Positions 1 through 7,626 are shown, counted from the first letter of the stretch. The stretch: DNA of 56,313 nt from Lachnospiraceae bacterium (GCA_015056975.1 SVFG01000005.1:1-56313), one strand, 5' to 3'. Program-made: numbers and translations. The notes: generated by a model not told the origin, from the sequence alone.

Positions 1-37
1 TGACTCCTAACCGCAGATAGTAATCACATCGAATCAT
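1..37 (-). CDS. Partial 5' end of an unidentified leftward gene
   Basis: Reading leftward, an AAGGAGG ribosome-binding site (51-57) is followed by an ATG at 35-37 that stays open to the window edge and encodes about 12 residues beginning MIRCDYYLRLG. The spacing from the site is long (13 nt). A nearer ATG, at the ideal distance, is followed at once by a stop codon, which is odd. Too little is present to assign a family. It could be the start of a regulator, because the intergenic region to its right carries inverted repeats. Confidence 0.3.
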   Translation of the reverse strand, partial: MIRCDYYLRLGV

Positions 38-71
38 ATCACATAAAATACCTCCTTTTGCAAATGTTATT

Positions 72-107
72 GCAACGAAATTTTACAAATCACGGTCATT
101 TCGTTGC
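72..107. promoter_or_regulatory. Inverted repeat, candidate operator
   Basis: The 10-nt arm GCAACGAAAT (72-81) is matched exactly by ATTTCGTTGC (98-107) across a 16-nt spacer. It lies between the leftward partial gene and the rightward phosphorylase gene, about 15 nt upstream of the leftward ribosome-binding site, so it could be an operator or the leader hairpin of that gene. Confidence 0.45.
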
Positions 108-240
108 GTTAAGTTTTTCAGTTTAAGGCTTCTGTTTTTTTGATGAGTTCATTCTACAAAAAGTAGAGTCCAATAAACCTCCCTTGTAACCATTCGTTTT
201 AGCCTTCGTTTTAGCTCTTAATTGCAAAACTTAATGCAAC
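103..240. repeat. Widely spaced 15-nt inverted repeat
   Basis: GTTGCGTTAAGTTTT at 103-117 is the reverse complement, with one mismatch, of AAAACTTAATGCAAC at 226-240. The arms flank the middle of the divergent intergenic region and one arm overlaps the shorter repeat at 72-107. Paired sites this far apart fit a regulator that binds both divergent promoters or loops DNA; this is inference. Confidence 0.4.
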
Positions 241-273
241 TTATCTTATTTACTCAAATAATCAAGAAATGTT

Positions 274-303
274 TTGCCACTTGTTATATCGTAATGGTAA
301 AAT
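274..303 (+). promoter_or_regulatory. Probable promoter of the phosphorylase gene
   Basis: TTGCCA (274-279) and TAAAAT (298-303) are separated by 18 nt. They stand just upstream of the AAAGGAG site at 314-320. Both hexamers deviate from consensus, so this is a moderate call. Confidence 0.4.
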
Positions 304-328
304 AAGATAAATGAAAGGAGCTTATGAT

Positions 329-1087
329 ATGATAACCGATTCCTATGATTCCTTAAGCGAAGCCATAATAACTCCCGCTTCCTTTTTGGGAGAGCAAAAT
401 AAAATTTGCGACATTGCAATAGCAACCTTTTCCAGAGAAATCTATCCTGCTGTCCTTGAACGTTTTCCGAATGAGAAGATTGGAGAAATAAGAGCTGCCA
501 ATCGGATCAAACCGATTTATCTTCTTACCGTGAATAATATGAAAATCGCCTTCTATCTCTCTGAAATCGGTGCTGCCCTTTCAAGCACGGATATTATTGA
601 AGTCAACTGGATGACAGGGGCTGACAAATTTATTGTTTTTGGCTCTGCAGGTGCTTTGGACAAAGAAAAAACAGCAGGAAAATACGTCATTCCTACTGAA
701 GCCTATCGTGACGAAGGGATGTCCTATCATTACGCCCCTCCCGCAGACTATATATCCATTAGAAATTCGGAGGCTTTGGAAAATTGTTTCACCTCTTTAA
801 ACCTGCCTTTTGTAAAAGGTCGCGTGTGGACTACAGATGCTATATACCGCGAAACCAGAAACCTTGTTGCGGCAAGAAAAGCAGAAGGTTGCATAGCGGT
901 CGAAATGGAGCTTGCGGGAATGCAGGCTGTCTGTGATTATCACGGAATAGAGCTCTATGATTTTCTGGTAACCGGCGATGTGGTTGACCAACCGGACTAC
1001 ACTCCCGACGGACTGCACGAAGCAAATCACAGTCTTGATAAATTCTATGTCGCACTAAAAGTTGCCGAAGCACTAAGCAACAAATAA
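329..1087 (+). CDS. Nucleoside phosphorylase (PNP/UDP family)
   Basis: Predicted cytosolic phosphorylase of the PNP_UDP_1 fold, which splits nucleosides with phosphate to a free base and ribose-1-phosphate in salvage. The phosphate/ribose region GSAGAL is near residue 105 and the ribose-binding segment EMELAGM near residue 193 of the 252-residue product. The length suits the uridine phosphorylase / MTA-SAH nucleosidase group; the substrate cannot be fixed by eye. An in-frame ATG at 311 has no ribosome-binding site, whereas the ATG at 329 is preceded by AAAGGAG (314-320), so 329 was chosen. It is a single-gene unit with its own terminator. Confidence 0.85.
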   Translation: MITDSYDSLSEAIITPASFLGEQNKICDIAIATFSREIYPAVLERFPNEKIGEIRAANRIKPIYLLTVNNMKIAFYLSEIGAALSSTDIIEVNWMTGADKFIVFGSAGALDKEKTAGKYVIPTEAYRDEGMSYHYAPPADYISIRNSEALENCFTSLNLPFVKGRVWTTDAIYRETRNLVAARKAEGCIAVEMELAGMQAVCDYHGIELYDFLVTGDVVDQPDYTPDGLHEANHSLDKFYVALKVAEALSNK

Positions 1088-1096
1088 TATCAATAA

Positions 1097-1130
1097 AAGA
1101 CTCCTGCAAAACTTATGCAGGAGTCTTCTT
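1097..1130 (+). terminator. Intrinsic terminator
   Basis: A perfect 12-bp stem (AAGACTCCTGCA with TGCAGGAGTCTT, loop of 7 nt) follows the phosphorylase stop codon and ends in a short pyrimidine-rich tail. The complementary strand also begins with A-rich sequence, so it may serve the leftward gene that ends at 1135 as well. Confidence 0.8.
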
Positions 1131-1134
1131 TCCA

Positions 1135-1569
1135 TTAGCCTTCTAAAACCGAAATACGCTTTTTGGATTCTTCAATCTGTCCCCAATTCTCTAAAGCCAG
1201 ATCATATGTCATTTCCACTTGTTTTGAAATCTTATAAAGATCCTTCTTGATAAGCTGCTGACCCACCTTTAGCTTTGATATATCACCATCCATACGCTCC
1301 AAGCGCATGTCTATTGCATCAAAGCGTTGGTCAATCGCATCAAAACGCCAGTCCATGGCTTCAAAGCGCTGGTCCATGGCTTCAAAGCGCTGGTCTATGG
1401 CTTCAAAGCGCTGGTCCATGGCTTCAAAGCGCTGGTCTATGGCTTCAAAGCGCTGGTCCATGGCTTCAAAGCGCTTATCTATCGACTCAAATTGTCTGTC
1501 TATACCATCAAATTTTCCCGTAAAAAGTCCTTCAATTGCAGCTAAATCTTCTTTTGTTAAAGTCATCAT
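1135..1569 (-). CDS. Heptad-repeat coiled-coil protein
   Basis: No enzyme family recognised. The 144-residue product carries about ten near-identical heptads of the form FEAMDQR / FEAIDQR between residues 24 and 93, then a charged helical C-terminus. The hydrophobic residues (F and M/I) recur at a and d positions, so a long coiled coil is expected. Similar short proteins are common in Firmicutes, but their role is generally unknown. At DNA level the repeat is a 21-bp unit, with 42-bp alternation of two near-identical units (about 1309-1490), a substrate for slippage and copy-number change. The ATG at 1567-1569 follows a GGGAGG site; a second ATG is adjacent. No signal peptide or membrane segment is seen. 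Confidence 0.75.
   Translation of the reverse strand: MMTLTKEDLAAIEGLFTGKFDGIDRQFESIDKRFEAMDQRFEAIDQRFEAMDQRFEAIDQRFEAMDQRFEAMDWRFDAIDQRFDAIDMRLERMDGDISKLKVGQQLIKKDLYKISKQVEMTYDLALENWGQIEESKKRISVLEG
1309..1490. repeat. 21-bp tandem repeats inside the coiled-coil gene
   Basis: About eight to nine copies of a 21-bp unit containing TGGCTTCAAAGCGCTGG, differing mainly in a C/T that alternates every second copy. The repeats are in frame and encode the FEA-M/I-DQR heptads. Confidence 0.9.
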
Positions 1570-1629
1570 TGCTTAACCTCCCATTCTACTATGTAAAATC
1601 TATTTGAATTCCTAAACATGTTCATGGAT

Positions 1630-1676
1630 GCTTGTATATACAAGCTGATTATAAGCCAATGATTTCACCACTTCAA
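1630..1676 (-). promoter_or_regulatory. Promoter with perfect 16-bp palindrome at the start site
   Basis: Leftward promoter TTGAAG (1671-1676), 17-nt spacer, TATAAT (1648-1653). Immediately downstream is GCTTGTATATACAAGC (1630-1645), a perfect palindrome covering the expected transcription start, the classic position for a repressor operator. A second, weaker inverted repeat (AATAGT-TATC-ACTATT) lies just upstream near 1684-1699. Confidence 0.6.
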
Positions 1677-1824
1677 CACATAAATAGTTATCACTATTCC
1701 GTTTCGTCAAAATAACTATACTAAATCTTGATGAATTTTGCCTGTATTTCAAATGCTATAACAACATCTTGTAGCGGCCTTGAAATATTCGTTATAACGT
1801 CAATTACTTTTCTCTGTTTTATCT

Positions 1825-2580
1825 TTAATAATCTCTGTTCCTGCCTCCACAGAACATTCCTCCGCTACCACAGCACAAATTACATATCAGATTTGCAATA
1901 CAAAGTTTCATGCAGATATTACCGCTTCCCATAGTGGGATAACCATAGCTTGCCTGTCTGCCGGCATACCAGTTTCCACCATTTTCAAATCTCGCCAAAA
2001 GGCTTCTATACTCCACATTCCCCGGTTCCAACGCGACAGCTCTTTTTGCATGCTCGAGAGCCGCTACATTATTGCCAAGGCCTGCGTTTGCAACCGCACT
2101 GTAATAATACCAACGTGCATTTCTCCCTGACTCGCCGATACCGTCCAATGTAGTTCTCGCCTCCCTGTAATAACCGCTTCGGATGTAATTTCCTGCCGCA
2201 CGGATATAAGGCTCCTCCTCATATCCGGTATTCTGCCAGCCGAAACCGCCAAAATTACCAAAGCCCCCGAAATTGCCATAGCCTGTACCACCGAAACCGC
2301 CACTCTGCCTGTATCCTCCGGTTCCTCCATAGCTTTCGCCGCCATAACCGGTGCCATATCCGTTTCCGGGACCGTCATAGCCGTAGCCTTCCGTACGCTC
2401 CTTCATAATCTGTTGGTATGCAGCCTGAATCTCCTTGAATTTTTCCTCCGCCTGCTCCTTATTGGGATTGTTGATATTGGCATCCGGATGATATCTTCTG
2501 CTGAGTGCCTTATATGCTTTCTTTATTTCTTCTTCGGACGCATTCCTGCTTACGCCCAAAACTGAATACGGATCATACAT
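1825..2580 (-). CDS. J-domain protein with TPR-like region and Cys-rich tail
   Basis: Residues 4-63 form a J domain with the HPD tripeptide at 31-33, which in this family stimulates the ATPase of DnaK-type Hsp70 chaperones. Then come a long Gly/Tyr-rich linker (about 65-115), a helical repeat resembling a tetratricopeptide pair (about 125-200), and a short C-terminal tail with clustered cysteines. It lacks the CxxCxGxG zinc repeats and client domains of true DnaJ, so it is a specialised co-chaperone rather than the main one. It is the last gene of a leftward trio with a DUF5685 protein (9 nt upstream) and a zinc-ribbon membrane protein; this grouping recurs in Lachnospiraceae from memory. The target is unknown. 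Confidence 0.85.
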   Translation of the reverse strand: MYDPYSVLGVSRNASEEEIKKAYKALSRRYHPDANINNPNKEQAEEKFKEIQAAYQQIMKERTEGYGYDGPGNGYGTGYGGESYGGTGGYRQSGGFGGTGYGNFGGFGNFGGFGWQNTGYEEEPYIRAAGNYIRSGYYREARTTLDGIGESGRNARWYYYSAVANAGLGNNVAALEHAKRAVALEPGNVEYRSLLARFENGGNWYAGRQASYGYPTMGSGNICMKLCIANLICNLCCGSGGMFCGGRNRDY

Positions 2581-2589
2581 TATCCATAC

Positions 2590-3420
2590 CTACTCTTTCC
2601 CTTTTCTCTTTTCCCTTACCAATTCATATCGTGTCCAAACACCGGAATACAATATATTTCTCAAAATCTCTACATTATCCAATATCGGCAGTTTTTCAAA
2701 TTCCTTACAGCACTCCGACATCATTATGGTAAGAATCGTCCGGCACTCCTCTTCAAAATCAGCTCGCTGATACATTGCCTTCAATGGATTAAAGGTATTT
2801 TTGCGGATATCATCCTCTACATCCTCGTAGGCATCCAAAAGATAAATGAATTTCCCCAGATAAAAACCAAGTCTCCCCAAATTATCGGTCCACTCATCTT
2901 CCTTATAGACCATAATCTGCGCCATCACCTGCCCAAACAATCCGGACAGTTCATCAATATCTGCCTTGCCGCTTTCTTCAGCCTCGGAAAAAGCACACAT
3001 CAGCTTAAAAATAGTATCTATTTTTTCAGCGTACTTTTCCTTCAGATGTTTTCCTTTTCCCTTTACCATTCTGCCATAAAGCATGCGGAAAAACTTTTTC
3101 TCATCCTGCCAATCATCCTGACACTTATAGTAGGTAAGCAAAAGATTCATATCCGCAATGTACTCTGTTATCTCCGTTGTCCTGATTTCATGCTTTTCAA
3201 AGGGATGTGCTATACACTTACATTTTCCCTGCGTTACCGGCGGCTCGTACAGACTACTCAGCAACATTAGGACAAAGGTCATGTCATAGCTTAAGGACAG
3301 CTGTCCTGTTTTCCCATATTTTTTGCGCAAGCTCTGACACAGACCGCAGTAATAAGAATGGTATATATCAAACTCCTTGAATTTCATCTCTGCTTTGTTG
3401 ACAATGATATATCCGAACAT
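2590..3420 (-). CDS. DUF5685 family protein
   Basis: Recognised as DUF5685, a mostly helical family with no established function. Near the N-terminus are YCGLC (C25, C28) and KCKC (about 67-69), a possible metal site. Acidic motifs DDWQDE (102-107) and DAYEDVEDD (about 196-204), the latter followed by NTFNPL, resemble the two Asp-rich metal-binding motifs of the squalene/phytoene synthase fold. That resemblance is by eye only, so prenyl-transfer activity is not claimed. It sits between the zinc-ribbon membrane protein and the J-domain protein in one operon, suggesting the three act together at or near the membrane. Confidence 0.75.
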   Translation of the reverse strand: MFGYIIVNKAEMKFKEFDIYHSYYCGLCQSLRKKYGKTGQLSLSYDMTFVLMLLSSLYEPPVTQGKCKCIAHPFEKHEIRTTEITEYIADMNLLLTYYKCQDDWQDEKKFFRMLYGRMVKGKGKHLKEKYAEKIDTIFKLMCAFSEAEESGKADIDELSGLFGQVMAQIMVYKEDEWTDNLGRLGFYLGKFIYLLDAYEDVEDDIRKNTFNPLKAMYQRADFEEECRTILTIMMSECCKEFEKLPILDNVEILRNILYSGVWTRYELVREKRKGKE

Positions 3421-3429
3421 AGCTTACTC

Positions 3430-3822
3430 CTAACTGTTTTTCATAAACTCCGTACCACATTTTCTGCAGCTTACCACAATTTTACCCCTGCCTCTGGGCA
3501 CCCTTAATTTCTGCTTACAGCTTGGGCACTTATAAATATGGTATTGCTTCCGCTGCGACCATTCCTTTTTCTTTTTCTGAAAAAAGCCTCTAAGCTTCAT
3601 CTCCTTTTTCAAATACCATTGATTCTCTGCCGCTCGCTTGCCAATCTGTCTGGAAAGCATACGGTAATAGGTATAAAAAAGGATAAGTACTGCTACTATA
3701 TAAGCATAGGGCACTCTAAAAAAGGAGAGTACCAAAAACACCATTGACACTGTCATTAATACACGATTTAATCTGTCCACTCCATATCTTCCATACATAA
3801 ACCGTTGTAATTTTTCTCTCAT
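3430..3822 (-). CDS. Small membrane protein with C-terminal zinc ribbon
   Basis: About 130 residues: a basic N-terminus, two closely spaced hydrophobic segments (roughly residues 20-55, a hairpin), a Lys/Arg-rich stretch, then a CPSC ... CRKC zinc ribbon, probably cytosolic. It is the first gene of the trio with DUF5685 and the J-domain protein. The open frame extends upstream to an ATG at 3840, but the GGAAGGA site lies inside that extension and serves the ATG at 3822. Function unknown; it could anchor the partner proteins or bind nucleic acid. Confidence 0.7.
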   Translation of the reverse strand: MREKLQRFMYGRYGVDRLNRVLMTVSMVFLVLSFFRVPYAYIVAVLILFYTYYRMLSRQIGKRAAENQWYLKKEMKLRGFFQKKKKEWSQRKQYHIYKCPSCKQKLRVPRGRGKIVVSCRKCGTEFMKNS

Positions 3823-3891
3823 AGCAAAACATCCTTCCATAGCACTTTTTCTTTAAATATCACCTTATGGATACCTCTATGTACCAGTACC

Positions 3892-3920
3892 ATTATCAGC
3901 TAAACCGTAGGAAAGTGCAA
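3892..3920 (-). promoter_or_regulatory. Promoter of the zinc-ribbon / DUF5685 / J-protein operon
   Basis: TTGCAC (3915-3920), 17-nt spacer, GATAAT (3892-3897), reading leftward, about 70 nt before the start codon. Confidence 0.5.
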
Positions 3921-3975
3921 TAAATTAAATATAAACTTTTCTAAAAGAATATTTTTAAAAGAGTAAATTTCCTTC

Positions 3976-4004
3976 TTGACAGCCGCCTGCACTTGTGATA
4001 TAAA
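3976..4004 (+). promoter_or_regulatory. Promoter of the T-box / trpB-like transcript
   Basis: TTGACA (3976-3981), 17-nt spacer, TATAAA (3999-4004). Transcription should begin near 4011, at the start of the T-box leader. The A/T-rich stretch upstream (3920-3970) may act as an UP element. Confidence 0.75.
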
Positions 4005-4010
4005 TTTCTT

Positions 4011-4273
4011 AAACCAATGATGGAGAGTAAGTAATCTATTGTCCGCTTCGTTTCAGAGAGCTGTAGGTGGTGGAATTACAGCATGAATGACTTAGATGAA
4101 TGGGCTCCTGAGGGCGCGCTGAATGCAGTAGGCTAGCCGGAGAAGATACTCCGTTATCAAGAATCAGCATATGTTGGTATGCGTGAGTGGGTGTGATATA
4201 CACCAAGCCGGGTGGCACCGCAGGAGCTAATGTACTCTTGTCCCAGCAGAGATTGGGATAGGAGTTTTTTTAT
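4011..4273 (+). promoter_or_regulatory. T-box riboswitch, tryptophan specifier likely
   Basis: A T-box leader senses uncharged tRNA. Visible parts are the stem I features CAGAGAGCTGTAGG and GGTGGTGGAATTACAGC, a specifier region GAATGGGCTCCTGAG with TGG at 4101-4103, and the conserved T-box GGGTGGCACCGC (4210-4221), which pairs with the tRNA acceptor end. After it comes a 12-bp terminator stem (4234-4245 with 4254-4265, two G-U pairs) and a T-run (4265-4271). The TGG codon matches a Trp tRNA and fits the downstream tryptophan synthase-like gene. Uncharged tRNA-Trp should favour the antiterminator and switch the gene on. Confidence 0.92.
4234..4272 (+). terminator. T-box-controlled terminator
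   Basis: Stem 4234-4245 / 4254-4265 with an 8-nt loop and seven Ts. It is mutually exclusive with the antiterminator formed by the T-box sequence just upstream. Confidence 0.85.
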
Positions 4274-4301
4274 TGCAAATTTAAAGAAAGGATGTATTAC
4301 T

Positions 4302-5687
4302 ATGAGTGAAGAAAAGAAAATCCCTTACAAAATTTATTTGACTGAAAATGAGATGCCCACACAATGGTATAACGTACGTGCAGACATGAAGGTAAAGCCT
4401 GCTCCCCTTTTAAATCCTGAGACCTTAAAGCCCATGACCTACGAGGACTTACGTCCCGTATTCTGTGATGAGCTGATAAAGCAGGAGCTGGATGAGGATA
4501 CCGCCTATATCGATATTCCTCAGGAAATTTTGGACTTTTACAAGATGTACCGTCCCGCTCCCCTGGTACGTGCGTATTGTCTGGAGAAGGCTCTGGATAC
4601 TCCCGCAAAGATTTACTATAAGTTTGAAGGAAACAATACCAGCGGCAGCCATAAGCTCAACTCTGCCATTGCGCAGGCTTATTATGCAAAGAAGCAGGGC
4701 TTAAAGGGTGTTACCACCGAGACCGGTGCAGGTCAGTGGGGTACTGCTCTTTCCATGGCATGTGCGTACCTTGACCTTGACTGTAAAGTATTCATGGTAA
4801 AGGGTTCCTATGAGCAGAAGCCCTTCCGCCGTGAGGTTATGAGAACCTATGGTGCATCCGTAACCCCTTCTCCTTCCGAGACAACTGAGGTTGGACGCAA
4901 GATTTTGGCAAAATACCCCAACACCACCGGAAGCTTAGGCTGTGCAATCTCTGAAGCCGTTGAAGTGGCAACCAATACAGAAGGCTACCGCTATGTGCTT
5001 GGAAGCGTACTCAACCAGGTACTGCTCCATCAGTCCATTATCGGTCTGGAGACAAAGGCTGCCATGGACAAATACGGTATTGAGCCCGACATTATCATCG
5101 GCTGTGCAGGCGGCGGTTCCAACTTAGGCGGTCTGATTTCTCCTTTTATGGCTGAAAAGCTGAAAGGTAATAAAGACTACCGCTTTATCGCTGTTGAGCC
5201 CGCATCCTGCCCTTCCCTCACCAGAGGAAAATATGTATACGATTACTGCGATACCGGTATGGTATGTCCTTTGGCTAAGATGTACACCTTGGGAAGCGGA
5301 TTCATTCCCTCCGCAAACCACGCAGGCGGACTTCGTTACCACGGCATGAACTCCGTATTATCCGAACTGTATCATCAGGGTATGATGGAGGCTGTATCCG
5401 TAGAGCAGACCAGCGTATTTGCAGCTGCCCAGCAGTTTGCTAAAATTGAAGGTATTTTACCTGCACCGGAGAGCAGCCATGCAATCCGTGTTGCCATTGA
5501 TGAGGCTATGAAGTGTAAAGAAACCGGTGAAGAGAAGACCATTCTCTTTGGCCTTACCGGAACAGGTTATTTCGATATGGTGGCTTACCAGAAATTCAAT
5601 GATGGTGTTATGAGCGACTATATTCCTACTGATGCTGATTTGCAGCAGGGCTTTGACGGACTTCCGGATATTATGCGTGCGCAATGA
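4302..5687 (+). CDS. TrpB-like PLP enzyme (TrpB2 type)
   Basis: Pyridoxal-phosphate enzyme of the tryptophan synthase beta family, joining indole to serine to give tryptophan. GSHKLN places the Schiff-base lysine at about K118, ETGAGQWG follows at 140-147, and the phosphate-binding loop GGGSN is at 270-274. At 461 residues with an N-terminal extension it matches the stand-alone TrpB2 subgroup rather than the roughly 400-residue TrpB1 that pairs with TrpA. No trpA or other trp gene is adjacent, so it may scavenge indole. Regulation by the Trp-type T-box supports a real tryptophan role. The ATG at 4302 follows AAAGGA; an upstream in-frame ATG at 4212 lies inside the T-box and was rejected. Confidence 0.9.
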   Translation: MSEEKKIPYKIYLTENEMPTQWYNVRADMKVKPAPLLNPETLKPMTYEDLRPVFCDELIKQELDEDTAYIDIPQEILDFYKMYRPAPLVRAYCLEKALDTPAKIYYKFEGNNTSGSHKLNSAIAQAYYAKKQGLKGVTTETGAGQWGTALSMACAYLDLDCKVFMVKGSYEQKPFRREVMRTYGASVTPSPSETTEVGRKILAKYPNTTGSLGCAISEAVEVATNTEGYRYVLGSVLNQVLLHQSIIGLETKAAMDKYGIEPDIIIGCAGGGSNLGGLISPFMAEKLKGNKDYRFIAVEPASCPSLTRGKYVYDYCDTGMVCPLAKMYTLGSGFIPSANHAGGLRYHGMNSVLSELYHQGMMEAVSVEQTSVFAAAQQFAKIEGILPAPESSHAIRVAIDEAMKCKETGEEKTILFGLTGTGYFDMVAYQKFNDGVMSDYIPTDADLQQGFDGLPDIMRAQ

Positions 5688-5700
5688 GCCATGCACAGAT

Positions 5701-5752
5701 GAACACAATATGCCTGCCGTGAGCTTGCTCACAGGCGGGCATATTTGTGTTC
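5701..5752 (+). terminator. Long hairpin after the trpB-like gene
   Basis: GAACACAA...GTGAGC pairs with GCTCAC...TTGTGTTC in a stem of about 24 bp with small bulges and a TT loop. It is the obvious 3' end of the trpB-like transcript but lacks a clear T-run, so it may be an RNA-stability hairpin or a bidirectional barrier between convergent genes. Confidence 0.6.
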
Positions 5753-5767
5753 ACCTGTATACGGCGA

Positions 5768-5808
5768 ATGCCGCGACACCGCGCAACTTGTTGCGAGGTT
5801 GTCGGCAT
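5768..5808. repeat. Second intergenic hairpin
   Basis: ATGCCGCGACACCGCGCAAC (5768-5787) pairs with GTTGCGAGGTTGTCGGCAT (5790-5808) with a few bulges. Two strong hairpins in a row between convergent genes are more than termination needs; this may be a degenerate relative of the larger palindromic elements of the window. Confidence 0.5.
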
Positions 5809-5837
5809 GGCCCGTTCCAAACAAAATTGAAATTTGT

Positions 5838-6383
5838 TTATTTCTTAACTTGTTTCGCCCTCCACAAATGTGCTTGCTTTAATATTTTCTCAATTAATTC
5901 ATGCTTTCCAGCCGTATAATTTCCCCGATCGTTTGCAAATTCCAATGCTAATTCTTTCTTTAAGTCATCGTACTCTTTTGCATATTCAGGAAATGTATTC
6001 AAATAATCTCGAAAATTTATATAGTTATTCCAAGCTATACTGTTCCATTCAACAACGTGGATGTGATGTGTGCGAAGGTCTTTTTCAAAATCTCCAATCA
6101 CAAACAATAATTGCTCTTTCACATCCTCCTTCCGAAATATTATTCCATTTTCCTCCAACAATCCGATATAGGGCTTTATGTTATCTAAAGTCTTAACTCC
6201 TACAACAATATCAATAATCGGTTTTGCACATACATTTTGAATGGATGTGCTACCAACATGTTGAATATCAATAGCTATATCATTCAATAAAGATTTCAAC
6301 AACATAATCGTTTTAGCTGCTACCTCTTCCCACAATGGCTGGTGAGGTAGTAATTCAACAGTACCTCTTTTCAAGCCAATCAT
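5838..6383 (-). CDS. GrpB family protein (UPF0157, nucleotidyltransferase fold)
   Basis: A 181-residue protein of the GrpB/UPF0157 family. The diagnostic block QHVGSTSI, followed by CAKPIIDIVVGV, is the nucleotidyltransferase-fold core (G-S motif plus D-x-D/V strand), and the C-terminal NYTAGKHELI is typical. The substrate is not established; relatives are sometimes fused to dephospho-CoA kinase. The ATG at 6383 follows GGAGG with 8-nt spacing; an upstream ATG at 6404 has no site. It is last in a leftward group after a Nudix gene (28 nt upstream). Confidence 0.85.
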   Translation of the reverse strand: MIGLKRGTVELLPHQPLWEEVAAKTIMLLKSLLNDIAIDIQHVGSTSIQNVCAKPIIDIVVGVKTLDNIKPYIGLLEENGIIFRKEDVKEQLLFVIGDFEKDLRTHHIHVVEWNSIAWNNYINFRDYLNTFPEYAKEYDDLKKELALEFANDRGNYTAGKHELIEKILKQAHLWRAKQVKK

Positions 6384-6411
6384 CGCGATACCTCCATTAA
6401 TCATTTTGTAT

Positions 6412-6846
6412 TTACAGGGCTCCTCTCCGCCGTACCTCCTCCAACAGCTTCGGTTGAATGAGCGGATAGGTCCAATTCTCTACCACTTCATCGCATATAA
6501 TGATTTTTTCAATTTCACTGTGAATCTCTTCAAAGGAAAAAATATCAGCTGTAAACAGCATTCCAAATGTTTCGTCGTTAAGATTTTCATTTGCACGTGT
6601 TTTCCCTTTGACTGAATATACACAAACCGGTTTTATGTCAAACTCTACCGCTCCCGTTTCCTCACGCAGTTCTCGCCTTGCAGTCTCTTCAATTGTTTCG
6701 CCCGACTCCCTATGACCTCCCGGTACTTCATAAGTATCTCTTTCTTTATGCTTGCAAAATACCCACTTACCGTTTGTCTTAGAGATAATCACTGCAAATT
6801 TTAAAAGGGAATCCTCTATTTCGTCATAGAAACGAACCTCAATCAT
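6412..6846 (-). CDS. Nudix hydrolase
   Basis: About 144 residues with a complete Nudix box at about 44-66: a G at 44, E at 50 and the REL-REE-T-G-A end, which bind Mg2+ and cleave a nucleoside diphosphate linked to another group (NDP-X). The protein is little more than the domain, so the substrate (oxidised nucleotide, sugar nucleotide or cap-like) cannot be read. It follows a metallopeptidase gene by 33 nt on the same strand. AGAGG inside the 5' end of the longer frame points to the ATG at 6846 rather than 6861. Confidence 0.85.
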   Translation of the reverse strand: MIEVRFYDEIEDSLLKFAVIISKTNGKWVFCKHKERDTYEVPGGHRESGETIEETARRELREETGAVEFDIKPVCVYSVKGKTRANENLNDETFGMLFTADIFSFEEIHSEIEKIIICDEVVENWTYPLIQPKLLEEVRRRGAL

Positions 6847-6879
6847 ACTGAATCCTCTCATTGTATCTTACGTTGTATC

Positions 6880-7626
6880 CTACCTTGCATACAATTCTTT
6901 TCTTGCATTTTCTAACTGCTGCGGTGAATAGGTTTGGGACAAAATCATACGTACAAACTCATCTTCCAAAGTCTGTAAACTTTTTTCATAAATACTTTGG
7001 AAGGTCTGCTCCCACTCATCGTAATCCCGACATAGTTCCTTATATTTATCAATCCCGTAGTTGTCTAGTAAAAACGCTGTGAATGCACCCATAATCGGAT
7101 AGGATATCTTATCCTCAATGCCGTAAAAATACTCATCCGCTAAAATCATTAATATAGGCTTTTCATATTTCTCATCTTCTATGTACACACGTGTACATAG
7201 CTCATTCGGAATCCTCCACCACTCCTTGTCAAAATACATTGCAAGTCCTTCAAAAAGCGCAATGGAACCCGACCATGCACATTCACAGGAAATCGCATGT
7301 ACGTCTTCATGGAAACCCACACACTTTACTTCTTCATTATACACTGCATAGATTGTCGGATTCTCCCGGTCTAAAAAAGTCACTCCATTTGTCTCATACT
7401 CAAAACCGCTAATCTCCATAACTTCTGTTCTTGTGTCACACAACCAATAGATTATCTTTTTCTCCGGTACAAATTTCAACTTATCTGTAATCTCTTTATA
7501 GCAACTCTCCTGTAATTCAATTACCTGTTGCAACTCCTTCTCTGCCACAGATCCTGTCTTGTAGTGAAAAGTATAATGTTCTGTTTCCACTTCTTTCCAT
7601 ACTGCTTCCACAATCGTTTCCTCCAT
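6880..7626 (-). CDS. Putative zinc metallopeptidase (gluzincin-like, HEDVH)
   Basis: Not assigned to a named family with certainty. Residues 106-110 are HEDVH, an exact HExxH zinc motif, and 16 residues beyond it FEGLAMYF supplies E126 as a likely third ligand, the gluzincin pattern seen in peptidase MA-like proteins. There is no signal peptide or membrane span, so a cytosolic enzyme is expected. It ends 18 nt before the Nudix gene and starts 5 nt after the rsmH stop, so it is translationally close to rsmH. The substrate is unknown. It could be a non-peptidase with this fold, but both motifs are intact. Confidence 0.6.
   Translation of the reverse strand: MEETIVEAVWKEVETEHYTFHYKTGSVAEKELQQVIELQESCYKEITDKLKFVPEKKIIYWLCDTRTEVMEISGFEYETNGVTFLDRENPTIYAVYNEEVKCVGFHEDVHAISCECAWSGSIALFEGLAMYFDKEWWRIPNELCTRVYIEDEKYEKPILMILADEYFYGIEDKISYPIMGAFTAFLLDNYGIDKYKELCRDYDEWEQTFQSIYEKSLQTLEDEFVRMILSQTYSPQQLENARKELYAR

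Noticed and set aside
1309-1490. Possible CRISPR array
   Set aside because: The 21-bp units are contiguous tandem repeats with no spacers, in frame with a coiled-coil gene.
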